DNA of 64,000 bases, taken from contig JAGYVD010000008.1 in the NCBI GenBank assembly GCA_021209875.1, positions 2,417,501 to 2,481,500 on the forward strand, given 5' to 3'. Each line of letters opens with the position of its first letter. The first letter of the stretch is position 1. The notes beneath the pieces are model-generated. The model did no database searches, was not told the origin of the DNA, and saw only the letters and a program-made list of their open reading frames with translations. The position numbers were made by a program, and so were the translations under genes. Shown piece after piece: positions 12,586 to 24,100 of the stretch. The stretch comes from Rosellinia necatrix. Lineage: Eukaryota; Ascomycota; Sordariomycetes; Xylariales; Xylariaceae.

Positions 12586-12762
12586 AGCCACTTGGTATAA
12601 TGGTATTACGCCTGGGTGGTTTACCAGATGGACTTACCCCCTTCCCCTCTAGGGAGATTCAATAGGGTGTAAATAGGGGGTGCGAATCCCCCTAGAAGGG
12701 AAGGGGGTAAGTCCATCTGGTAAACCACGCAGAAGATCCCGGTTCAAGTCCAGGAGTGGCCA
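12586..12762 (+). tRNA. tRNA-like Pol III unit interrupted by a hairpin
   Basis: The ends pair as an acceptor stem (AGCCACT with AGTGGCC, first pair A-C mismatched). The A box TGGTATAATGG (12593-12603) and B box GGTTCAAGTCC (12741-12751) match Pol III tRNA promoter consensus, with a 3-bp D stem (GTA/TAC) and a T arm with one mismatch (CCCGG/CCAGG). Twelve T residues follow immediately. Instead of a normal anticodon arm the middle holds a 113-base inverted-repeat insertion (12616-12728), so I cannot assign an anticodon or amino acid. It could be a tRNA gene with an exceptional intron, one disrupted by a hairpin insertion, or a tRNA-derived small-RNA gene. Confidence 0.5.
12616..12728. repeat. 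39-bp inverted repeat (38/39 pairing) inside tRNA-like unit
   Basis: The arms 12616-12654 and 12690-12728 are reverse complements at 38 of 39 positions, with a 35-base loop at 12655-12689. After a G-G mismatch, three more pairs (CTG/CAG) extend the helix outward into the tRNA-like arms. The loop and arm junction carry a second B-box-like GGTGCGAATCC (12679-12689) inside a small TAGGGGG/CCCCCTA stem. Confidence 0.9.
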
Positions 12763-12774
12763 TTTTTTTTTTTT
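12763..12774 (+). terminator. Pol III oligo-T terminator
   Basis: Twelve consecutive T residues directly after the tRNA-like 3' end, the standard RNA polymerase III stop signal. Confidence 0.7.
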
Positions 12775-13241
12775 CAGACCTTACCAATTAATATATTGAT
12801 ATATTTGTGCTTCTCGTATTCCCCTTGCTCAGTATTCAAGTTTGCATTACACTTTCTACCTTTAGATCCACGTTTTTCGTTTCCTCAGTTAATACCACTT
12901 ATCTATTCCAAGGCCATTTCCTTGCGCTATTCAGTCCAGCAAAACAGTTCATTGCAGTAACAAAGTGATGATATATATATTCCCGAAAAACACAAGAAAA
13001 ATAAAAACCCGCTTAAACGTCCGGTGTATCAGTGAACTAGGTGATAAACTGATCTAACGGCTTGCCTTTTGCTATCGGGTCGCAATTCTCAGTAGCTTTT
13101 ATAAATACAGGATACCTATTTGTCATTAACACAGGCGGCGGCAGGCGTGCCCTTTAGTTACTTAATCTTGGCTACGAATTATTGAAGTTAAACTGTATCA
13201 CGCGTTTAGGTTAAAATCAGAGCAACATAAAGGCATCGAAA
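12775..13241. other. Intergenic, no gene seen
   Basis: AT-leaning spacer between the tRNA-like unit and the 3' end of the mitochondrial carrier gene. Nothing recognisable. Confidence 0.5.
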
Positions 13242-14375
13242 TCAAGAATGTGATTGTTTTTCTCTATCCTGGCTATGCCGCCCCAGCTCTAACATGATCC
13301 ACTCATAGCAGAACCACTGTACAGCGTTGACCAAGAAGGCGCGCACGCTGCAAACCAGCAGGCCGCGAAAGAACACCCGCGCACCCCCCTCTGCATAAGC
13401 CTCCCTAGCGATTCGTACAGTGCCCCTGCGCCTGGGTGGCGCGCCACTCGCCAGCAGTGGCGTCGCGGCCGGGTCGGAAGGGTAGGCTTGAGCCTGCACA
13501 CGCGTCTTGATGACGTCGAGGGGAAATATACTAGCCCACGTCGCGACGCCGGCGATACCACCACACAACAGCACCTTAGCTGTCTCCTGGGTGAAGAGGC
13601 CCATCGCGTTCCCGTTTCTCCGCACGCCGTCGATGTCGAGGGACGAGGGGCCCCGCCGCGGCTCATGGCCGAGGAGGGAGGTCATCGCCCGGCCGCTGAG
13701 CTCGTACGCCCAGAAGTAAAACCCGTAGCCGATGGCGTCGCGGAGCGCGGTCACCACGCCGCCGCGGTAGAGGCCGTGGACACCTTCGGCGCGAAGGACG
13801 GACCGGGCTATGCAGAAGCTCGATGACGAGCCCGCGGGGGATGAGCCAGGCAGCGAGGCGAGCTGGGCCCTACATTTTATTAGCTCCGTAGGCGTGCTAA
13901 TGGGCCAGGTTGCGAGGCCGCCAGTGGCGCCTGCGAGCCATGTCATCCACAGATTAGATCCTCGCGTGTCATTGATCACGTCAGGGGTTACGTCTGAAGA
14001 GGTGGGAATTAGAAAGGCGCGGTTTAAGGCGTCTTCGGTCCGGTTGTAGGACACGAAAAGAAGGGCGTTAAGGGCTCCATAACCAAGGATTGGGGCTGCG
14101 GTGCCAGCTACAAGGGGAGCCGTGGACTGGAGATACCTGGTGACGAGGGAAGAGAGTGATGTTGGTGACAGGGGAATTGCCAGGGCTGGGGCCGAGGGCG
14201 GGAGTGCGGGCGAGCCCAGCGAGGGCTGGGGGCAGCTCGATAGTGTAGGCGGAGTTGGTAGGGGTTGTTGGGGCGGTGAGTACGCCTGAAGACGCACTTT
14301 AATCCGGTCCATGGGGTTGCCGATGAGGATAGCTGCAACACCGCTGACATAGCCAGCCCAAAAATCGGCAGACAT
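13242..14375 (-). CDS. Mitochondrial carrier (SLC25) family protein
   Basis: A single uninterrupted frame of 377 aa starting MSADFWAGYVSG. It shows the three tandem carrier repeats, each with the PX[DE]XX[KR]X[KR] signature: PMDRIKVRLQ after the first helix, PTELIKCRAQ in the middle and PLDVIKTRVQ in the third. Each repeat ends in a Gly-aromatic segment (GVHGLYRGG, GARVFFRGL). Carriers of this type exchange metabolites across the inner mitochondrial membrane. A Pro-rich insert of about 30 residues (about 33-65) sits in the first matrix loop. The layout resembles carnitine or basic amino acid carriers, but I cannot assign the substrate. The 13420-13820 part is notably GC-rich. No intron is needed. 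Confidence 0.9.
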   Translation of the reverse strand: MSADFWAGYVSGVAAILIGNPMDRIKVRLQAYSPPQQPLPTPPTLSSCPQPSLGSPALPPSAPALAIPLSPTSLSSLVTRYLQSTAPLVAGTAAPILGYGALNALLFVSYNRTEDALNRAFLIPTSSDVTPDVINDTRGSNLWMTWLAGATGGLATWPISTPTELIKCRAQLASLPGSSPAGSSSSFCIARSVLRAEGVHGLYRGGVVTALRDAIGYGFYFWAYELSGRAMTSLLGHEPRRGPSSLDIDGVRRNGNAMGLFTQETAKVLLCGGIAGVATWASIFPLDVIKTRVQAQAYPSDPAATPLLASGAPPRRRGTVRIAREAYAEGGARVFFRGLLVCSVRAFLVNAVQWFCYEWIMLELGRHSQDREKQSHS

Positions 14376-15637
14376 GGTGTATATGATGGTGACCTAATGT
14401 CGGGCAGGACGGCGAGCTCTCGCTTCTCACCAGCAAGTTGCTCTTTGCTCTCGGCGAATTACTGGCATATAGAGGTAGTAGGCTTTTATTCGGTGTGGTC
14501 AAGATTTGGGGCTCTTTGCGATGTAGATTCCTATATACCATATCGGCATCAAGAACCCGGAGCGAGAACCCAGAGCGAACACCCTTAGGCCGCGGTTCCA
14601 ATAGCACAGGCTCGGATGAGGGGAATAGGCAAAGCAATGGTGTGCTTAGAGGGGGATTTTGACTGAGTCTCAGCTCCGTGACGCCACAGACACATCTTGG
14701 TTGGGTAAATATTTGGGTGCATTGGGTTGCATACTCACTTACCAAACCTACCTCCCTATGCTGTATACTGGGATGCCATCTACGGTACTAGTAGTGACAG
14801 TAGTAAGAAGGGTTCATCCATCCATACCTTACCTCCCGAAGGCTCGGCATGTGTAACCCCTCCTTTATCAACAAGAGGTACATGCATAGTAAAGACGTAA
14901 GACAGTGGGCTAGCAGTAGGTAGGTTAGAGGGTCCACGGCTATGGATTAATTAGTAGGGGTCCCGCGACAAGCGACAGGTGGGGCTGATAAGCCCTTGGT
15001 ACTTCCAAAGGTGACTGGATGTACGGACACACTTGTAAGAGGTACTGAGTAGGTATCTCAAGACCGTGGGGTGTACAGATGCAAGTTACCTCACCATAGC
15101 GAATCGATAGGAGTAATGAAGCGGGTGATGAAAGTATAATCTTGTTGCATAGCTAACTAATTAAATTATTTACAGAGGAGTTCATTGTCACCAGGATATT
15201 CCGTATTGTTGTCCGCATAATGCAGAACGGACCGTTGGAGATGGCCGGGTGATCGACGGTTGACCACCGAAACATATGTACATAGCTACTAAGTAGGCAC
15301 TTAGTTATGGGCTCGCAGAAGGAACGAGTCATGTGATTTGGTGTTGAACCCCCACCATCCAGATGCCTATTTACCCCCACACTGTGGGCCGTGGGTACCA
15401 AAGTCGCGTCAACGCGCTTTCCCCCAAGATCATGGTTGTTGTGTTACATGCCACATGATTGAACAACATCTTGCTTAGCAACCCGTATGGATCCGGTAGT
15501 TAGACAGTGCCCGAACCTACCGAACCTTGTCGGCTTTTTGAGTCAACCCTCGTTTTTTTTACTTCACCCTCATCCCTCATTTCTGATCTCTGATCTCATT
15601 CGATAGCACTTCCTCAGACCACAAACGCGCATCTTCA
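14376..15637. other. Divergent promoter region, carrier gene and RAD54
   Basis: About 1.26 kb between two divergently transcribed genes. ACGCG words occur at about 15408 and 15625, close to the RAD54 start; ACGCGT-like boxes control S-phase genes in yeast, but these are short and may be chance. No gene was found. Confidence 0.4.
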
Positions 15638-18149
15638 ATGTATGTGACAAAATCCATATAACCGACACGATACTACCGACTTATATGTGGGCGCATGTGC
15701 TAACAGCTCCCCTTGGAACACTTGGAACAGGGCGACTCCTGCCACACCACTGGCCAAGCCTCTGTCGAAGCCAAACACAACCCCCGGAAAGCGTCTCCTA
15801 TCCCAGAAATCTGTTGACCAACTGTACAAGCCATTCAAATGCCCCGGCTCCGCGACGAGGACGCCGGCTACCGATCGTTCGGTGAGGAAGCGAAGGAAGG
15901 TTGACTATAGGGGCGCCGATGGTGACACCACGGCTGACACTCCCTACACCAATGCCGACCGCTTAGCTCTCGCAAATAGAGATGCCAACCGATTCCCGGT
16001 GTTCCAAGCTAAAGACAGGGACAAGGTCTTCCGAAAGGCCTTCGCCGTGCCGTTAATCAATAAGAATGCCGCCGGGTACAACCCCAATCGCCCTCCGCCT
16101 ACCCTCGGCCTGCGTCAAGGTGCTGCCTTTGTCGCGAAGCCTTTGCACGATCCCAGTGGAGAGTTCGCCATCGTGCTTCACGACCCAACTGTCGACGATA
16201 AACCGAAAGAGGCCGACAAGCCGGCCGAGGATCAAGCAGAGGATGCGCCAGGGGGCAAGCTGGATGCGCCTCTTGTCCACAAGAGCTTAGCCGAGATTCT
16301 CGGTATCAAGAAGAAGGTCCAGGGAGAGCATCCCAGAGTCCCCGTCGTGATTGACCCCAGGCTTGCTAAAGTTTTGCGGCCCCATCAGATTGAGGGCGTC
16401 AAATTCATGTATAGGTGTGTAACCGGAATGATAGACGACAAAGCCAATGGCTGTATCATGGCCGATGAAATGGGTCTCGGAAAGACACTACAATGCATCA
16501 CTCTTCTTTGGACCTTGCTGAAACAGTCACCCGATGCCGGCAAGACCACTATCCAGAAAGCTATTGTCGCTTGTCCTTCTAGCTTGGTCCGCAATTGGGC
16601 CAATGAGTTGGTCAAATGGTTGGGAGCGGACGCCATCACGCCTTTCGCTATCGACGGCAAGGCCACCAAGGAAGAGTTGACTCGACAGCTTCGACAATGG
16701 GCTATTTCGACAGGTCGTGCCGTAACACGCCCCGTCATCATCGTCTCTTACGAGACCTTGCGCCTCAACGTGGAAGAATTAAAGAACGCCAAGATTGGTC
16801 TAATGTTATGCGACGAAGGCCATCGCCTGAAAAACGGGGACAGCCAGACATTCACGGCGCTCAACAATCTAAACGTCAGCCGACGTGTCATTCTCTCCGG
16901 TACACCCATCCAGAACGATTTGTCTGAATACTTCGCTCTCATTAGCTTTGCGAACCCAGGCCTCCTCGGCACACGGCTCGATTTTCGAAAGCGGTACGAG
17001 ATCCCCATTCTCCGAGGACGGGATGCAGACGCGATGGAGAAAGAGCGCCAGAAAGGTGACGAATGTCTTGGTGAACTCCTCGGTGTGGTCAATAAATTCA
17101 TCATTCGACGGACAAATGATATTCTGTCCAAATATCTCCCCGTCAAGTACGAACACGTTGTGTTCTGCAACCTGGCCAGTTTCCAGTTGGACTTGTATAA
17201 TTATTTTATCAAGAGTCCTGATATTCAAGCGCTATTGCGTGGCAAAGGAAGTCAGCCACTCAAGGCCATCGGCCTACTGAAGAAGCTCTGTAACCACCCA
17301 GATCTGCTCAACCTTGCCGATGATCTCCCCGGTAGCGAGCAGTACTGGCCTGAGGATTATGTGCCGAAGGATGCCCGCGGCCGCGATAGAGATATCAAGC
17401 CCTGGTATTCCGGAAAGATGCAGGTGCTTGACCGCATGCTTGCAAGAATTCGACAGGATACAAACGACAAGATAGTATTGATCAGCAATTATACCCAAAC
17501 ACTGGACTTATTCGAGAAACTCTGCCGTCACCGTGGGTACGGCTCATTTCGGCTTGACGGTACCATGGCCGTAGCTAAGCGGCAGAAGCTAGTCGACAAG
17601 TTCAACGACCCTGAGGGTACTGAGTTCGTTTTCCTGCTGTCGAGCAAGGCTGGTGGCTGCGGTCTCAATTTGATCGGCGCTAATCGGTTGGTTCTATTTG
17701 ACCCGGATTGGAACCCGGCCGCAGATCAGCAGGCACTAGCCCGTGTGTGGCGTGATGGGCAAAAGAAGGACTGCTTCGTATACAGATTCATCGCAACAGG
17801 GACAATCGAAGAGAAGATCTTCCAACGTCAATCTCATAAACAGTCCCTATCAAGTTGCGTCGTCGATTCCGCGGAAGATGTGGAACGCCATTTCTCGCTA
17901 GACAGTCTGCGCGAGCTTTTCCAGTACCACCCCAAGACGCGCTCAGACACGCATGATACCTTCAAATGCAAGCGCTGCAAGCCAGATTCTGCCCGCCAGT
18001 TCATTAAAGCACCCGCCATGCTATACGGTGACACCAGCACTTGGAATCATTTCGGGAATGAGGGGCTTTCGTCTATTCAAGACCTCCTGCTCCGGCAAGA
18101 ATGCAGCGAGAATGAAGTCTCAGCCGTGTTCCAGTACATTTCCCACTAA
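15638..18149 (+). CDS. RAD54: RAD54-type SNF2 DNA translocase
   Basis: The long frame encodes a Rad54 homolog but has no usable ATG in its first ~230 codons. Splicing a canonical intron (donor GTATGT at 15640, branch CTAAC at about 15700, acceptor CAG at 15730) joins AT (15638-15639) to G at 15731. This creates ATG and a protein of 806 aa starting MATPATPLAKPLSKPN. Helicase motifs in order are DEMGLGKTLQ (Walker A, about residue 245), DEGHRLKN (motif II, about 361), SGTPIQNDL, LLSSKAGGCGLNLIGANR and ARVWRDGQKK (motif VI). The N-terminus has a basic RKRRKVDY segment. Rad54 moves along duplex DNA and works with Rad51 in homologous recombination. The start-codon model is inferred; the rest is unambiguous. 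Confidence 0.92.
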
Positions 18150-19391
18150 AGCAATGCTTCTCAAATTAGGCATGAGGTATTGAGGATGATGGTAGCATGA
18201 GATCGGCGTTGGGAGTTCAATAATAGCATTTTTGGGGTCATCGCCCCGCCTTCTTGTTGAAATAAGGGCATGAGATAGAGCTAGATGACCCTTTGCACTC
18301 ATATTAGCATGGCGCATAGCGAATGATAGAATAATGAATATCTGCTTACTGGGCTTACACTTGCGTTGGCTCGGTGAATTTGGTTCGATAGTTTTTCATC
18401 ATATTGATACTTCTACAACACGGATATATAAGACCCTACAAAGACATCCAGACCGTAGTTGTAAAGGTGATGATACCCTGCAATACTTATCATCAATTTG
18501 TTATCTTCGGCGGGCATGGGGATGCTCCATTTCATAACTCATCAAGTTTGGTCAGACCGAGGTGCTCAGGTTAGCTAGCGAGGATTGATAACAATAAATG
18601 AGATACCGCTCCCAAGAGGTGAGAGAAGGATGGAAGGAGTCAAATATAAAGCGTCGCAAGAGTAAACTCTGAACTGCAATGCATTGGCATATTACATGCA
18701 TTTGTACGTGGCTCTCACATTGACGTCGTTATGCGTCACTTAGCTCCAGTGGCTGTATTGTATCTGACATCTCTATCTCTCACTTCTCACTCGAAAATGA
18801 AACATTCGGGTTCTGTAAAAGGAACTGTAATAGTGAAGCAAAGAAGAAAACACTTCACGCCTATTGTTTTGTCAAGCTACTGACCAATTACCAAAAGTTG
18901 CCATATTCTTCAGTCACTACTATGCAGCTTACCTCAGCTCTACCAGCCGGCTAACCGGTGATCTGTGTGTAGAACTTATAACTTAGCTAGCGCGGTCTGT
19001 AGAGAACTAAGTGGAATGCGACGATGGATTAGTGAATGCTCAAAGCTTAGAGACTGGAAATGCCAAGAATGCATATGCATCTAGATTTTCTAGTAGACGA
19101 ATTAAGATTCCGAGTCTATTGGATCACCACGGTAAAACCTTGCTTCTCTCCCTAGAGAGTGTAGGTCGCACACATTAACCAGCACCATTTTTCAAGTGGA
19201 TGGGGAAAAAATAGGGATAGTGATATAGCTTAGAAGAAATTACCGTATTATTTGCTTCTAAGTTAATGTTTCTTGTCCATACATTCAGAGATATTATTCG
19301 AATCTTGGTACATATATTTCCAAAACCCCATGCACAAATCGGCTTCGTTAAGACTTGTACTTCATCAATGATGAAAGGGTATCAAAGGTAT
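18150..19391. other. Intergenic, no gene seen
   Basis: RAD54 3' flank and AT-leaning spacer up to the LTR element. Nothing recognisable on either strand. Confidence 0.5.
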
Positions 19392-19503
19392 TGTAAGGGG
19401 AGGTACGACCCACAGCGTTGAGTGGTTACCTACTACGGTGGGCTTTGTGTTAATTACTAGGATCTATCTATCCTATCTACAACTTTGCTTTTCGACTGCT
19501 ATA
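19392..19503. repeat. Left LTR
   Basis: 112 bp. Differs from the right copy at 11 positions, mostly T here where the right copy has C in CpA or CpG context, as expected from RIP-like cytosine transitions. Confidence 0.8.
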
Positions 19504-20007
19504 TTTTGGTGAGAGCTGCAAACATTCGATTATTCCCCCTGCGCGGGCCGAAGCTTTGGTTTCCTACCGCGGGAAAAGACACTTAATATAATAATTACAA
19601 TAGAGATTCTCCGGAAAGTTCCCGTCGTACAGACGCACACATGGAATCCCCGTACGAACGGCTAGAGCGTACGGCTCGCTAGTCCTTCCGCCTGTCGGAA
19701 AAGAAACTTACACAGACCTTTATTATTTGATTAATTTATTACGATATACGACGGGGATACATCGGAATTCGGGTTAAGTTACGGTTTAAACAATACGTCT
19801 AATAATACTACGTGTACGAGTGCTGGTTACCCGTGTAGGGGCCGGGGCGTTTTAAAGAGGGTCGGGTTGAGGAGTATTGGCCGGTGATAATATTGTGGAA
19901 AAAAGAGTATTCGGTTCGAATGTTGAAATGGAAATTCTTTAGGTATGAAAAGGTCTGCGGATAGGTTTCCCTCTCGACGGTGCTCGTGGGAGGGATATTT
20001 GGCCGTG

Positions 20008-20119
20008 TGTAAGGGGAGGTACGACCTACAGTGTCGAGTGGTTACCTACTACGGTGGGCTTCGTGTCAATTACTAGGATCCATCCATCCCATCTACAGCT
20101 TCGCTTTTCGACTGCTACA
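20008..20119. repeat. Right LTR
   Basis: 112 bp, TGTAAGG..GCTACA, followed directly by GTAT. Same length as the left copy with no indels. Confidence 0.8.
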
Positions 20120-21162
20120 GTATGAGTACAACGTACTTGCAGCGTTGGGAATTAAGATACCGCGAAGTAAGAGTTAGACCAAGTGCTTCCTTTATACATA
20201 CATGTACGTTGCGAAAAATAGGGTAAGATTTTGCTTAATAAATATTTTTAGACTTGGCTGGGAAAGAAAATTTGTCTATAGATTCAACTCTAACTACGAG
20301 CAATATAATTAAAATAGATGCAGCAACTGCGACCTAGAATGTTCACACCAAATTGCGTTAAGAGCCTATATCACAGCCTGCCCGTAAATCTATATCGGAG
20401 ATTCCGCTTAAGCCTGTGCTACATAACTATGAAGATTAGCACAAGAATTGACTTAGAATAGTTCAGTAGCCTTATGGGCCCTAGATATTCGTCCAAAAGA
20501 AACTCGGTGCTAACCTTCCAGGAACCTGAGTTTAGCGCCCTGCCTTTCGAACTAGCTCCTGTTCCTTGTCTACCCATGTCCCGACACATTTTATCTCTGC
20601 CCTATTTGATGCAACCGTCTCACATGAAAGCCCAAGAAAAATGTCCCGACCCCCATCTCTGCATCGATTGAAATACGCAGATCCTATAAAGTAAAATATT
20701 CTATCATTTTCTATGTTTAGAACACCGCTGTTCTTGGTATATGCTGATGTCCATCTCTAGACCCCAAGGGCAGCAACCTAATTTTTGACCTTAGGTACTC
20801 TCTAACATCTAAACCTAGTCGATCTTTTCAGGGAAATCAAAATTTCCATCATTTTTCTAACCAGGCCTAGCATAGGCTATTCTAGATACCCCATAGTCCT
20901 CAACCTGGGCGACAAAGCCCACCGCACGAGCGTATCAAGCTTCAAGATGCTCGTCGTGGTTAACCTGGCCGTTTGCTCACACATCCATGCCTACGCCTAT
21001 GCTATATGTCCCCCTTCCCCTCCGATCCGGCATTGTAAGGGGGGCTAGAAAGAGCAGGGGAGAGAAGATGTAGTATGGTAAAAAAGAGACATTATTCCTC
21101 CCATGTGCCCGCTGGCTACTCACAAATCCCAATGATAGTATAGGTAATGTCATCGCCACTAA
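20120..21162. other. Intergenic, no gene seen
   Basis: Spacer between the LTR element and the 3' end of the SKT5-like gene. A short + frame at 20474-20671 is not supported by any family resemblance. Confidence 0.5.
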
Positions 21163-24100
21163 TTACATCACAACCTGTAATGTAGAGTTAGCAACTGATG
21201 ACCAGCATGCCGGGTTTAGATGGCGGAAGGTGGGGGAAGAGAAGCTTACACAATCGTCGTTTTGTTTGGCCTGAGGGATACCCATCTGCTCGAAAGTGGC
21301 TGGTCCCGTTTTGACGGGCTTGGATGGAGCGGAGGCAGTTGAGGTTGGTGTGCTTGGGCCCAGGCCCGGGCTCGACCAGCCCTGAGCAGGCGGTGGCGCG
21401 CTGGAACGGCCGCCCAAGTCCATCGGCGGGGGCCGGTCTTTGGGAGGCATACTGGAACCGGGGCCAGGACCAGGTCGGCCGCCGCTGTTCGGCCGCGGAC
21501 TACCTTGCGGCAAACCACCTGGTGGAACCGAACCGACGCGGGGTCCTAATCCCCCAGCCATAGCGGGTGGGCCTCCCGGAGCACCAGCAGATGACATGCG
21601 CGGGCCAGGTGCGTGGGACGGCGGGAGAGAGGACTCCCTCTTTCCGTAGCCCGGGTGTGGGGGTAACGGCGCTCCTCGGCCAGCACCACCCATAGGTTGT
21701 GCCATCTTTGTAAGTCGGTTGGGCCCGGGCTGGCCCGGAAGACCCCCTCCGGGGCGATCGTAATGGGATGAGGGCGGCCGTTGGTTGTAGTCTGCCCCTT
21801 GAGAACGAGGGTCTTGTGGTTGTCGGTAGCCACCGGGACCCTGGGCTTGGTACCCACCAGAGCCGGGACGAGCGTAATTGGGGTCCATTCCGGCTGGTGG
21901 GATGGGGAGTTGGCCACCAGAGTGGGTTCGCATGCCTCCTGGCCCACCTGTGTTGATGCCGAAAGCGGCTGGGGGCCGATCAGGACCATGACCGGAGGAT
22001 GTCCTGATACCCGGATTATAATGGGGGGTCAGCTGCGGCTTATATCCTGTTACGTCGTCTTCAGGGTATGGCGTATTGGTCCCCTGCCTATTTAGATTGA
22101 GAGGTGCTGGTCTGTCGTCTTCTGGGTATGGTACCGCAGATTGATTCCGATCGCCCCCTAGGTTTATGCCGAAAGCAGGTTGCCTTCCACTGTTCATACC
22201 GGGACTATGCTGAGACGGTTCAGGGTAATCCGCATGATTGAAGCCTTGTGATCGGGGTGACGGCTGGGGGGATATCCTAGGCGACGCTTGAGCTTCCGAT
22301 ACGGTGGGCATGGTGCTGTTCATCTGCTTGAATCGTTCTGGTCGCTGCCCCCTTTGTGAGCCATGTTTGGACTTGATTCTCGTTAACGTCGCGGTCTCGT
22401 GGTCTTCCTTGGAAAGCGCCTTGGCTTGGGAGAGGCCTTCGAGTCGTGCCACTGCGTCCTTATTTCCGTGCTCGGCAGCGAGCTCATACCACTTTCTGGC
22501 TTCTCTGATATCCTTCTCGACCGATATACCAATCTCGTGATAATAACCCATGGCAAATTCACCGGTCGCCAATTTCGTCTTCGCTGCCATCTGCGCATAT
22601 TTGAAAGCTAGCTGTTCATTCTTTGCAAAGTCTTCTTCGTAGCCAAATAAGAACCAACGACTGACACCTAAGAAAGCCTCGGGTTGGCCCTGGCGAGCGG
22701 CCAGGCCATAATAATGCAACGAATAGGCGGGCTTAAACTCGCATCCGAGCTGACAGAGCTCGTATGCCTGACCCATCTTGAGTTGAGCCTTGGCGAATCC
22801 GTGATACGCGGCCTTCTCGATGAACTGCCTGGCCACGGCTACGTCGTACGGCAATATACCCTCGGGAACCACGACGTCGGGTAGATCTCTCGCTATCAGC
22901 ATGCCGTATACGAAAGCACCCTGAGGCGCATCCTCGTCGGCCGAGTCGGCGGCCTGGTGAATGAGATCGAGGCCCCGGGCGATATCTCTCGGCATACCTC
23001 GCTGACCAAGAAGGTTAATCATCCCCAACCGATACGCTGCTGCCGAGTCCTTGTTGGCAAGGCCAGACTGATAGTGGCGCATGGCCTTTTCCATATCGTT
23101 TGAATTCTCGTACAGCATGCCAATGCGATAGTCGGCTCGGCCCCATCCCTGCTGGGCGGCCCTCATGTAGCCACTGTAGGCTTCCTTTTTATCTGGACGC
23201 CTGCCGAACTTGCCAAATTCCAGCCACTTACTCTTTATGAACAAGGCTTCGGGGTGGTCCTGCTCAGCCAGGTAGGATATAATGTTGACGGCGTCGACTC
23301 GCAGCTCGTGTTCGATCTTGGGGGTAGCCGGACGTGCGGGCAGCTCGCGGTCGTTGCTGTTGCGCGCTGCCTCGACTTCGCGCATGGCGGCCTCGGCTGC
23401 GATCTCGACGTAGGACAGCACGTCGCGGGCCCAGCAGATCTGCATATCGGGGTCGTTGGAGTGCAGCACATGTTCCCTGCTGTTAGCGAGGACCGTCTCC
23501 TTCTCCTCGTCGCTGGGCGGGATGTGCTCCCCCGTCACACGGGGGAAGTGCGAGAAGGAGGGGAAGTCGTTCATGGCTCGCAGGCTCTTCTCGAACTGCG
23601 TGTTGGTGTCGTGCTCTTGAAAGGGGCTGAAGTTGGAGGCGGGACTGTAGTCGGCGGGTTTCGGGCGGCCGGGCTGGTATTGCTGACCGTAATTGGCGGA
23701 TTGGGTATTGATGACGTTGGAGAGCGACGGTTCGCGATGGTGGCGGGTCCCGGATGCGGCCCCGTTGGGGTTTGTGGTGTTGCGGCCGACTTCTCTGGCT
23801 TCGAGTTCCATGCGTTGGAGGCCCTGCTGCATGTTCTCGGGGACTTCTGGCATAACCCTACTCTTATTAGCTCGCTGGGCTCGCTGGGCTCGCTGGGCCA
23901 TGTAACCAACCAAGGCTGTGAGGGCTGGCCTGTCATGCAGCAGCCATGCCGACCCCCATGGCGGTGATGCGGTTGCAGCGGCAGAAGGAAACAAGAAATA
24001 CCGACCTTCGCTGTAACTAGGTGTAGGGTGTAGGGGGGGGGGACGGGGGGCAGTGGCTAGGGGGCAGCTAAGGGAGAGGGCAACCAAAGGGCAGTAGCTG

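Larger units (their letters stand above)
19392..20119. mobile_element. Non-autonomous LTR element (TRIM-like), 728 bp
   Basis: Two direct repeats of exactly 112 bp (19392-19503 and 20008-20119) start TGTAAGGGG and end CTGCTATA or CTGCTACA, so they carry the TG..CA ends of retroviral-type LTRs (the left end is mutated CA to TA). GTAT flanks both sides (19388-19391 and 20120-20123), a likely target-site duplication. Next to the left LTR is TTTTGGTGAGAGC, placed where a tRNA primer-binding site starting TGG is expected. The 504-bp interior has no coding capacity. The size fits terminal-repeat retrotransposons in miniature. The copies differ at 11 sites, all transitions. Confidence 0.75.

Noticed and set aside
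12616..12728. Bacterial-type terminator or attachment site
   Set aside because: The context is a eukaryotic Pol III unit (A box, B box, oligo-T); the hairpin is internal, not terminal.
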